From positions 218,865-282,864 of the forward strand of contig NZ_FKBS01000006.1 of NCBI RefSeq assembly GCF_900078315.1: a stretch of DNA of 64,000 nt, written 5' to 3'. Positions within the stretch are counted from its first letter, which is position 1. Every line of letters starts with the position of its first letter. The translations under genes and the position numbers were made by a program. The notes below the pieces were generated by a model, which saw only the letters and a list, made by a program, of their open reading frames with translations, was not told the DNA's origin and ran no database searches. The stretch is from Bordetella ansorpii. Its GTDB lineage: Bacteria > Pseudomonadota > Gammaproteobacteria > Burkholderiales > Burkholderiaceae_B. Shown here piece by piece: positions 57,453 to 64,000 of this stretch.

Positions 57453-57938
57453 TCACTTCACGATCGTCAGGCGCGGACGCTTGTTGGGGCCGTCGCCGTC
57501 GGGCGTATCGTCATCGGTCGTTTCCGCCAGCGCCGCTTCGGACTGCGGAACCGACGACAGCGCCGCCGCAGCCGAAGCCGTGGCCGCCGTGTCTTCTTCC
57601 CCGGCGGCTTCCTCGGAGGGCTCGTATGGCTGCACCTCGAAGCCCATGCCGGCGCCCGTCTCGCGCGCATAAATCGCGCTGACGTTGGACACCGGCACCA
57701 GCACGTTTTCCGTGACGCCGCTGAAGCGGGCCTGGAACTCGATGAACTCGTTGCCCAGCACCAGCTTGTTCGTGGCCAGCGTGCCCACGTTCAGCGTGAT
57801 CTGGCCGTCGCGCACGTGTGCCAGCGGAACCAGCGTATGCGCGTCGACCTGGACGGTGAGGTACGGGGTGTAGCCGTTGTCGGTACACCACTCGTGCAAC
57901 GCCCGGATCAGATAGGGTTTGGTCGACGTTTCGCCCAT
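57453..57938 (-). CDS. sspB: ClpXP protease specificity-enhancing factor
   Basis: This 161-residue adaptor delivers ssrA-tagged and other substrates to ClpXP. The SspB core is visible (KPYLIRALHEWCTDNGYTPYLTVQ, shortened; VPLAHVRDGQITLNVG; FSGVTENVLVPVSNV). The acidic/Ala-rich linker ends in a basic tail (PNKRPRLTIVK), the ClpX-docking motif. It starts immediately after sspA (one base apart), as in most proteobacteria. Confidence 0.94.
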   Translation of the reverse strand: MGETSTKPYLIRALHEWCTDNGYTPYLTVQVDAHTLVPLAHVRDGQITLNVGTLATNKLVLGNEFIEFQARFSGVTENVLVPVSNVSAIYARETGAGMGFEVQPYEPSEEAAGEEDTAATASAAAALSSVPQSEAALAETTDDDTPDGDGPNKRPRLTIVK

Positions 57939-57939
57939 A

Positions 57940-58551
57940 TCAGCGACGCATGACCTTTTCGGAGGGGGTCAGCGCTTCGATGTAGGCCGGACGCGAGAAG
58001 ATGCGCTCGGCGTACTTCTGGATGGGGGCGGCGTTCTTCGGCAGTTCGATGCCGTAGTGGTCCAGGCGCCACAGCAGCGGAGCCACGGCCACGTCCAGCA
58101 TCGAGAACTCTTCGCCCAGCATGTACTTGTTCTTCAGCAGCATGGGGGCGAGCTGGGCCAGGCGGTCGCGGATGTTCTGGCGGGCGACGACCATCTTCTT
58201 GTCGTCGGGCTTGGCCGAGCGGTCTTCCAGCGCCGAGACGTGGACGAACAGCTCTTTCTCGAAGTTGTACAGGAACAGGCGGGTGCGCGCGCGCATGACC
58301 GGATCGGCCGGCATCAGTTGCGGGTGCGGGAAGCGCTCGTCGATGTATTCGTTGATGATGTTCGACTCGTACAGGACCAGATCGCGCTCGACCAGGATGG
58401 GCACCTGGCCGTACGGGTTCATGACCGAGATGTCCTCGGGCTTGTTGTACAGGTCGATGTCCCGGATCTCGAAATCCATGCCCTTTTCGAAAAGCACGAA
58501 GCGGCAGCGTTGCGAAAAGGGGCACGTGGTCCCGGAGTAGAGCACCATCAT
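57940..58551 (-). CDS. sspA: Stringent starvation protein A (GST-fold)
   Basis: This 203-residue glutathione-S-transferase-fold protein binds RNA polymerase and affects stationary-phase and virulence genes in other bacteria. N-terminal thioredoxin-like domain: MVLYSGTTCPFSQRCRFVL, then NPYGQVPILVERDLVLYES. It is upstream of sspB and downstream of the bc1 genes. Start at ATG 58551 (a second Met follows). Confidence 0.94.
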   Translation of the reverse strand: MMVLYSGTTCPFSQRCRFVLFEKGMDFEIRDIDLYNKPEDISVMNPYGQVPILVERDLVLYESNIINEYIDERFPHPQLMPADPVMRARTRLFLYNFEKELFVHVSALEDRSAKPDDKKMVVARQNIRDRLAQLAPMLLKNKYMLGEEFSMLDVAVAPLLWRLDHYGIELPKNAAPIQKYAERIFSRPAYIEALTPSEKVMRR

Positions 58552-58629
58552 GGTGGTAAGTCCTTGTATGAAAAGCGAAAGGCCAGCGGCCTAGTCTAGC
58601 GGTCGCTGGCCCGGAATTCCAGGCGTGCG

Positions 58630-58681
58630 CTGGGGTTTTCCCCAGTCGATCCGGCGGCGCGAGCCCCGTGGGGGCGGCGCC
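58630..58681 (-). promoter_or_regulatory. Two hairpins between petC and sspA
   Basis: Hairpin CTGGGG-TTTT-CCCCAG (58630-58645), and an interrupted stem GGCGC..GCCCC-GTG-GGGGC..GCGCC (58656-58681). Both lie in the 161-base gap. They may separate the bc1 and ssp transcription units or process the mRNA. Confidence 0.45.
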
Positions 58682-58712
58682 GAATTGTGCCAAACCGGAT
58701 GTTTTAGCAGAT

Positions 58713-59561
58713 TTAGCGTACGTGTTTCCAGTAGGACGCGTTCAAACGCCACGCGATCACGAAGAAAACACCCAGGAAAAGCAGCACCCAGACCCCCAGT
58801 TCGCGGCGTTGCCGTTGGGCCGGTTCGGCCATCCAGGACATGAAACCGGTCAGGTCCGCCATGTCGCGGTCGTAGGCGGCCGCCTGGGCCGGATTGAGGG
58901 ACTTGAAGCGGGTCTCGACGCTGGCGTGGCCGTGGAAATCGGCCACGGGCTCGGTCTTGGCGGTGGCGAAGCCCTGCGCATCGTACACGGTGGTGACGCG
59001 TTCCCAGGCGTGGGCGCCGTCCTTGCCCTCGGTCTGGTGCATGGCCACGGTGGTCAGCTCGCGCGGCCCCTGGCGTTCCCACAGCACGTGGGGCATGCCC
59101 ACGTTGGGAAAGACCAGGTTGTTCCAGCCGCTGGCCTTGCTGCTGTCCCGGTAGAAGGTACGCAGGTAGGTGTAGATGTAGTCGGCGCCCGTGGGGCCGG
59201 CGTTGATCGACTTGGCGCGGGCGATGACCGACAGGTCGGGCGGCGTGGTGCCGAACCAGCGCTTGGCGTCGGCCGGCGTCATGGCGATGTGCATCAGGTC
59301 GCCGACCTTCTCGCCGGTGAACAGCAGGTTGGCCTTGATCTGTTCGTCGGTCAGCCCGATTTCCGCCAGCTTGTTGTAGCGCATGGAGTTCGCGCTATGG
59401 CAGTTCAGACAGTAGTTGACGAACAGCTTGGCGCCGTTCTGCAGGGCCGCCAGATCGTTGATGCGATCCGGCGCCTTTTCCAGGTGGTAGCCGCCCTCGG
59501 CGGCGTAGGGGGCGGTGCACGTCAGCATCAACGCGACGGCACCGATCAGCTTCTTGATCAT
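58713..59561 (-). CDS. petC: Cytochrome c1 subunit of the bc1 complex
   Basis: This 282-residue c-type cytochrome has a signal peptide, the haem motif CLNCH (C51, C54, H55), and a C-terminal membrane anchor (VWVLLFLGVFFVIAWRLN) that tethers the haem domain to the membrane. The family stretch MPHVLWERQG is present. It passes electrons from the Rieske protein to soluble or membrane cytochromes c. Third gene of the petABC operon. Confidence 0.96.
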   Translation of the reverse strand: MIKKLIGAVALMLTCTAPYAAEGGYHLEKAPDRINDLAALQNGAKLFVNYCLNCHSANSMRYNKLAEIGLTDEQIKANLLFTGEKVGDLMHIAMTPADAKRWFGTTPPDLSVIARAKSINAGPTGADYIYTYLRTFYRDSSKASGWNNLVFPNVGMPHVLWERQGPRELTTVAMHQTEGKDGAHAWERVTTVYDAQGFATAKTEPVADFHGHASVETRFKSLNPAQAAAYDRDMADLTGFMSWMAEPAQRQRRELGVWVLLFLGVFFVIAWRLNASYWKHVR

Positions 59562-59583
59562 GGTCGTTTCGTCCTGTCGTGGC

Positions 59584-60972
59584 TCAGTGGGCGTGGAAGG
59601 TGACGCGCGTGGGCACGGGTTTGAAAGTGCCGATGCGGCTCCACACGGGCATCAGGAAGAAGAAGCCCAGGTAGATCAGCGTGCCGGCCTGCGACATCAG
59701 GTTGAACACGTCGCTGGGCGGCTGCGTGCCCAGGTAGCCCATGATCAGGAAATTGACGATGAACACCCCGTAGAAGCACTTGTGCCACGTGGGGCGGTAG
59801 CGGATCGACTTGACCGGCGAGTGATCCAGCCACGGCAGGAAGAACAGGATGACGACCGCCCCCCCCATGGCCACCACGCCCCAGAACTTGGCGTCGATGC
59901 TGCGCAGCAGGACGGCGACCGCGATCAGCACGACCGGGAACACGATACGCCAGATGCCCTTCAGGCCGCCGCGCAGGAACAGCGCGATGGCCCCCAGTAC
60001 CGCCGCGCCCGCCAGCACCCAGGTGAACTCGTCGGTGGTGGCGCGCAGCATCGAGTAGAAGGGCGTGAAGTACCAGACCGGCGCGATGTGCGGCGGAGTC
60101 TTCAGTGCGTCGGCGGGGATGAAGTTGTTGAACTCGAGGAAGTACCCGCCCATCTCGGGGGCGAAGAACACGATGGCGGCGAAGACGATGAGGAAGCCCG
60201 CCACGCCCATGATGTCGTGCACCGTGTAGAACGGGTGGAACGGGATGCCGTCGGCCGGGCGGCCGTACTTGTCCTTCGGGCCGTCCTTGATCTCGACGCC
60301 GTCGGGATTGTTGGAGCCGACTTCGTGCAGCGCCACCAGGTGGGCCGCCACCAGGCCGACCAGCACCAGCGGAATGGCGATGACGTGGAACGAGAAGAAG
60401 CGGTTGAGCGTGGCGTCGGACACCACGTAGTCGCCGCGGATCCAGATGGACAGCTCGGGCCCGATGAAGGGGATGGCCGAGAACAGGTTCACGATGACCT
60501 GCGCGCCCCAGAAGGACATCTGGCCCCAGGGCAGCAGGTAACCGAAGAACGCCTCGCCCATCAGGCACAGGAAGATCGCCACGCCGAAGATCCAGACCAG
60601 TTCGCGCGGCTTGCGATAGGAGCCATAGAACAGGCCGCGCAGCATGTGCAGGTAGACCACCACGAAGAACATGGAGGCGCCGGTGGAGTGCATGTAGCGC
60701 ACCAGCCAGCCCCACGGCACTTCGCGCATGATGTACTCGACGGACTCGAAGGCGCGCGCCGCGTCCGGCTTGTAGTGCATCACCAGGAAGATGCCGGTGA
60801 GGATCTGGATGACCAGCACCAGCAGCGCCAGCGATCCGAAAAAGTACCAGAAGTTGAAATTCTTGGGCGCGTAGTACTCGGAAAGATGCGCCTTCCAGGT
60901 GGCGGTGACCGGAAAACGCCGGTCCATCCAACCCAGCAAACCTGTTGTCTCGACAATCTTATCGCCAGCCAT
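59584..60972 (-). CDS. petB: Cytochrome b subunit of the bc1 complex
   Basis: This 462-residue integral membrane protein has eight predicted helices, four haem-ligand histidines in helices B and D, and the Qo-site PEWY-equivalent region near APVWYFTPFYSML. N-terminal landmark: MHYKPDAARAFESVEYIM. It carries the two b haems for the Q cycle. Positioned 22 bases upstream of petC in the operon. Confidence 0.96.
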   Translation of the reverse strand: MAGDKIVETTGLLGWMDRRFPVTATWKAHLSEYYAPKNFNFWYFFGSLALLVLVIQILTGIFLVMHYKPDAARAFESVEYIMREVPWGWLVRYMHSTGASMFFVVVYLHMLRGLFYGSYRKPRELVWIFGVAIFLCLMGEAFFGYLLPWGQMSFWGAQVIVNLFSAIPFIGPELSIWIRGDYVVSDATLNRFFSFHVIAIPLVLVGLVAAHLVALHEVGSNNPDGVEIKDGPKDKYGRPADGIPFHPFYTVHDIMGVAGFLIVFAAIVFFAPEMGGYFLEFNNFIPADALKTPPHIAPVWYFTPFYSMLRATTDEFTWVLAGAAVLGAIALFLRGGLKGIWRIVFPVVLIAVAVLLRSIDAKFWGVVAMGGAVVILFFLPWLDHSPVKSIRYRPTWHKCFYGVFIVNFLIMGYLGTQPPSDVFNLMSQAGTLIYLGFFFLMPVWSRIGTFKPVPTRVTFHAH

Positions 60973-61041
60973 GACGGCTCCTTTTTATACGTGGCGTACT
61001 GCGATGCTTTCGTTGGGGAACGATTGGGGCGGCGCCGTGCG

Positions 61042-61683
61042 CTACGCCTTGTTGTCTTCGTCCACGCCGACGATGATGCGGGTGTCGCTCATGTACTGAT
61101 AAGGGGGGACTTCCAGATTGTCTGGAGCTGGCTTGTTGCGATAGACGCGCCCGGCCAGGTCGAAGGTCGATCCATGGCAGGGGCAGAGGAATCCGCCCTC
61201 CCAACTGCTGGGCATGCCGGCGCCGCCGCCGGTTTCGAAGTGGGGGGTGGGCGAACAGCCGAGGTGGGTGCAGATGCCCACGCAGACGAACAGCTCGGGC
61301 TTGCGCGAGCGGGTTTCGTTCTTGGCGTACTCGGGGGTGAAGCCGGGGCGGTCCGACTTGGGATCGGCCAGCAGGCTGTCCTGCGACGTGAGACCCTTGA
61401 TCTGCTCTTCGGTGCGGCGGATGATCCACACCGGCTTGCCGCGCCATTCGACCGTGCGCATCTGGCCTGGCGCCAGATCCGCGATATCGACCTCGACCGG
61501 GGCGCCCGCCGCGCGCGCCCGCTCGGACGGGGCGAATGTGCTGACGAACGGTATTGCGACGGCGACGCCGGCGGCGCCGCCGGCCGCACAGGCGGTTGTT
61601 ACCCAAAAGCGACGCGATGGGTCGGGCGGCAGCGTGGGATCCACTGCGCCGTTGTCATCGTGCACCAACGTGTCCTGACTCAT
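61042..61683 (-). CDS. petA: Rieske iron-sulfur subunit of the bc1 complex
   Basis: This 213-residue protein has a twin-arginine signal anchor (SRRFWVTTACAAGGAAG, about 24-46) and the [2Fe-2S] boxes CTHLGC (138-143) and CPCHGS (167-172). It accepts electrons from ubiquinol and donates to cytochrome c1. First gene of petABC; a TATAAT lies about 100 bases upstream. Confidence 0.97.
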   Translation of the reverse strand: MSQDTLVHDDNGAVDPTLPPDPSRRFWVTTACAAGGAAGVAVAIPFVSTFAPSERARAAGAPVEVDIADLAPGQMRTVEWRGKPVWIIRRTEEQIKGLTSQDSLLADPKSDRPGFTPEYAKNETRSRKPELFVCVGICTHLGCSPTPHFETGGGAGMPSSWEGGFLCPCHGSTFDLAGRVYRNKPAPDNLEVPPYQYMSDTRIIVGVDEDNKA

Positions 61684-61779
61684 TGTCTTCCCTTCCTCGT
61701 GGATGCGCCTGTTCTTCTACTCGGATCAGGCTTGCAGCAAACTTAGGTACTGGCACGTGTTACACCATAGCAACCGCAT

Positions 61780-61785
61780 ATTATA
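61780..61785 (-). promoter_or_regulatory. Candidate -10 element for petABC
   Basis: A perfect TATAAT on the minus strand about 100 bases before petA, in an AT-rich stretch. The -35 position (CTGGAT at 17 bases) is poor. Confidence 0.35.
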
Positions 61786-61906
61786 TGTTTTGAGGGGTCG
61801 GTATCCAGCACAATGACGGTCGCCGGTGTCTTCACGGCAGGTACGGGCTTTGCTGGCCCAAGTTCCGGCAGTACCATTTCCAGGCACGTCATCTCCAGGA
61901 GCAGGC

Positions 61907-62359
61907 ATGAGTTCGTCCAAAGGGTTTTTCCACGAGTTCCGCGAATTTGCCGTCAAAGGCAGTGTTGTCGACCTCGCGGTCGGCGTGATCATCGGCGCGG
62001 CGTTCGGCAAGATCGTCGATTCGATGGTGAAAGACATCATCATGCCGTTGGTGAACTACCTGGTCGGCGGTTCGGTCGACTTCACCAACAAATTCCTGGT
62101 GCTGTCCGCACCGGCGGGCTACACCGGCCCGCAGACCTACGCCGACCTGACCAAGGCGGGCGCCACCGTGCTGGCGTGGGGGAATTTCGTCACCATCCTG
62201 ATCAACTTCATCCTGCTGGCCTTCGTGATCTTCCTGATGGTCCGCGGCATCAACGCCGCGCGCCGCCGCAATGAAGAAGCGCCGGCGCCGGCCCAGCCCG
62301 CGCCGCCGCCCGAGGACGTCGCGCTGCTGCGCGAGATCCGCGATCTGTTGAAGAAATAA
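61907..62359 (+). CDS. mscL: Large-conductance mechanosensitive channel
   Basis: This 150-residue pentameric channel protects against osmotic downshock. It has the amphipathic N-terminus [24 protein letters not shown] (partial citation), TM1, a periplasmic loop, TM2 ([19 protein letters not shown]) and the C-terminal helix [10 protein letters not shown]. The start at 61907 has AGGAGCAGG upstream. A Pro/Ala-rich linker precedes the C-terminal helix. Confidence 0.95.
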   Translation: MSSSKGFFHEFREFAVKGSVVDLAVGVIIGAAFGKIVDSMVKDIIMPLVNYLVGGSVDFTNKFLVLSAPAGYTGPQTYADLTKAGATVLAWGNFVTILINFILLAFVIFLMVRGINAARRRNEEAPAPAQPAPPPEDVALLREIRDLLKK

Positions 62360-62383
62360 AGGCTTGCGCGGCCGGCAGCCGCG

Positions 62384-63160
62384 TCAGACGGGATTGTCGA
62401 TATCGACGAACTCGACGCGGATACCGAACTGCCGCGCCACGGCTTCGCCCAGGGCCTGCACGCCGTAGCGTTCGGTGGCGTGATGACCTGCTCCGATGAA
62501 GCCGGTGCCGGTTTCGCGCGCCAGGTGCACGGTGGGTTCCGAGGCTTCGCCGGTGATGTAGACGGTAGCGCCTGCATCGACGGCATCGGCCATCATGCCT
62601 TGCGCGCCGCCGGTGCACCACGCAATGCGGCCCAGCGGCTGTTGCGCATCGCCAACGGTCAGGGGGGCGCGGTTCAGGCGCTCGGCCACGCGAGCGGACA
62701 GGTCGCCCAGCGTGTTCAGCCCGGGCGCGCGGCCCAGCCAGATCAGGCCGTCGTGGCCACAGGTCATGGGCTGGTCGCCGGCCAGGTCGGGTTCCAGGCC
62801 CAGCACGCGGGCCAACTGCGCGTTGTTGCCCAGTTGCGGGTGGGCGTCCAGCGGCAGATGGTAGGCGAGCAGGTTCAGGCCGTGCGCCAGCGTCAGGGCC
62901 AGGCGGGTGCGGCGCGGGCCGCGCACGCGAGGGTCTTCGTTCTTCCAGAACCACCCGTGGTGCACCAGCACCGCGTCCGCATTGCGTTCGATCGCGACGC
63001 GTAACAGCGCCTCGGAGGCTGTGACGCCGGTGATAATGTGGCCTATGCGTTCGCGGCCCTCGACCTGCAGGCCGTTGGGGCAGTAGTCTTTGAAGCGCGC
63101 CGCCTGCAGCGTGCCGTCCAGCCAGGCGGCCAGCTCGCGGGTCTCGATCGTAGTCGTCAT
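62384..63160 (-). CDS. Nif3-like dinuclear metal-centre protein
   Basis: This 258-residue member of the NIF3/YbgI family has the metal-ligand motif ADAVLVHHGWFWKNE, the N-terminal DYCPNGLQVEG and the C-terminal FIGAGHHATERYGVQALGE. The proteins form a hexameric toroid; their reaction is unsettled, with GTP cyclohydrolase I-type links proposed. It is divergent from the HtrA-type protease, with 18 bases between starts. Confidence 0.92.
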   Translation of the reverse strand: MTTTIETRELAAWLDGTLQAARFKDYCPNGLQVEGRERIGHIITGVTASEALLRVAIERNADAVLVHHGWFWKNEDPRVRGPRRTRLALTLAHGLNLLAYHLPLDAHPQLGNNAQLARVLGLEPDLAGDQPMTCGHDGLIWLGRAPGLNTLGDLSARVAERLNRAPLTVGDAQQPLGRIAWCTGGAQGMMADAVDAGATVYITGEASEPTVHLARETGTGFIGAGHHATERYGVQALGEAVARQFGIRVEFVDIDNPV

Positions 63161-63178
63161 GTCGTTCCTGTGGGGATC

Positions 63179-64000
63179 ATGCGCCGCCTTTGGCTGATAT
63201 TCGCCCAGGCTGTCACCGTCAGTCTGGCCATTTTATTCGTCGTCACCACGCTGCGGCCCGACTGGGTACGGCTGGGTTCGTCGCCTGCCGCGCCCTCGCC
63301 GGTCGTGCCGGTGGCCGTTTCCACCCCGCCGCCGGTGATGCCGCCCAAGGTGTCCGCGCTGTCCTATGCGGATGCGGTGGCGCGCGCCACGCCGTGGGTG
63401 GTGAACGTCTACACCGCCAAGCACATCGACGTGCCGCTGATGCCGATGCCGGACGACCCGGTGCTGCGCCAGTTCTTCGGCCAGGTGCCTGGCATGAGCC
63501 GCCGCCAGGCGGCTTCGAGCCTGGGTTCGGGGGTGATCGTCAGTTCGGGCGGTTATGTGCTGACCAACTATCACGTGGTGGAAGCTGCCGACGCCATCGA
63601 AGTGGCGCTGTCCGATGGCCGCAAGGCCGCAGCCAAGGTGGTGGGCGCGGACCCGGATACCGACCTGGCGGTGCTCAAGGTCGGCGCCAATCTGGGCGAA
63701 CTGCCCGTGGCCGAGATCGCCGAGAACGTGCCGCTGCGGGTGGGCGACGTGGTGCTGGCCATCGGCAACCCCTTCGGCGTGGGCCAGACCACCACGCAGG
63801 GCATCGTGTCGGCGCTGGGCCGCAACGGCCTGGGCATCAACACCTACGAGAATTTCATCCAGACCGACGCGGCCATCAACCCTGGCAACTCGGGCGGCGC
63901 GCTGATCGACGCGCAGGGCAATCTGGTGGGCATCAATACCGCGATCTATTCCGAGACGGGCGGGTCGCTGGGCATCGGTTTCGCCATTCCGATCGACGGC
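63179..64000 (+). CDS. HtrA/DegS-type serine protease, truncated by the window end
   Basis: The first 274 codons are present. A single N-terminal membrane anchor (about 5-25) with a short Pro-rich linker precedes a trypsin-like domain with catalytic H132 (TNYHVV), D162 (DTDLAVL) and S238 (NPGNSGGAL). The anchor suggests a DegS/AlgW-like periplasm-facing protease that senses misfolded outer-membrane proteins and triggers sigma-E; soluble DegQ is the alternative. The PDZ domain(s) would lie past 64000. GGGG precedes the ATG. Confidence 0.92.
   Translation, partial: MRRLWLIFAQAVTVSLAILFVVTTLRPDWVRLGSSPAAPSPVVPVAVSTPPPVMPPKVSALSYADAVARATPWVVNVYTAKHIDVPLMPMPDDPVLRQFFGQVPGMSRRQAASSLGSGVIVSSGGYVLTNYHVVEAADAIEVALSDGRKAAAKVVGADPDTDLAVLKVGANLGELPVAEIAENVPLRVGDVVLAIGNPFGVGQTTTQGIVSALGRNGLGINTYENFIQTDAAINPGNSGGALIDAQGNLVGINTAIYSETGGSLGIGFAIPIDG

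Overview
This 64 kb window is GC-rich chromosomal DNA from a betaproteobacterium, most likely family Alcaligenaceae (Bordetella/Achromobacter group). I infer this from gene content, not from a database search. The pointers are the block sspB-sspA-petC-petB-petA with mscL, a Nif3-family gene and a DegS/HtrA-type protease beside it; a 'Bug' tricarboxylate-type binding protein next to a CaiB-type CoA-transferase; the DUF3482 GTPase / DUF2868 pair; and many LysR regulators with solitary transporters. No rRNA, IS element, prophage or CRISPR array is visible. There are two tRNA genes: Asn(GTT) and Thr(TGT).

Layout. 1-4.5 kb: a D-threonine-aldolase-like PLP enzyme diverges from a TAXI-TRAP transporter (binding protein plus fused permease). 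4.7-11.6 kb: housekeeping genes smg, gluQ and topB, with a very large DUF2157/GDYXXLXY membrane protein on the opposite strand. 11.6-17.3 kb: a small tautomerase, then a catabolic-looking run of NitT/TauT-type ABC importer (binding protein, ATPase, permease), SDR dehydrogenase and aldehyde dehydrogenase. 17.3-19.1 kb: a PIN-domain gene without an antitoxin, and a LysR regulator divergent from a second tautomerase. 19.2-21.3 kb: leuA, preceded by a short leader gene packed with rare CTA leucine codons, a candidate attenuation system not explained by the standard gene list. 21.3-29.5 kb: a membrane protein whose start codon overlaps the start of divergent rpoN, then csaA, a TetR regulator, a VOC protein, a BASS-family exporter, bfd, a LysR/EamA pair and bfr. 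bfd and bfr each have a Fur-box-like site. 29.5-34.2 kb: a secreted Pro/Gln-rich protein, prfC, a LysE-type exporter and rhlE.

34.4-36.8 kb: a lone KAP-family P-loop NTPase with visibly lower GC and an AT-rich promoter region, the best candidate for transferred, possibly defence-related DNA. 36.8-42.2 kb: a complete peptide/glutathione-type ABC operon on the minus strand. 42.4-50.6 kb: the DUF3482 GTPase, an OmpW-like protein, a fatty acid desaturase overlapping hemF, a ModA-like binding protein, an FNR-type regulator, a scar with gene remnants, then DUF2868 and YkvA-like genes. 50.8-57.4 kb: tRNA-Asn, a CoA-transferase/Bug/acyl-CoA dehydrogenase operon with a divergent LysR gene, a decayed LysR pseudogene, a LuxR-type solo and tRNA-Thr. 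57.4-64 kb: sspB-sspA-petC-petB-petA (stringent/ClpXP adaptor genes and the cytochrome bc1 complex), mscL, a Nif3-like gene, and the start of a membrane-anchored HtrA-type protease cut by the window end.

Coordinates are from the sequence. Start codons were chosen by reading the Shine-Dalgarno region and family N-termini. Functional calls rest on motifs and family recognition from memory.
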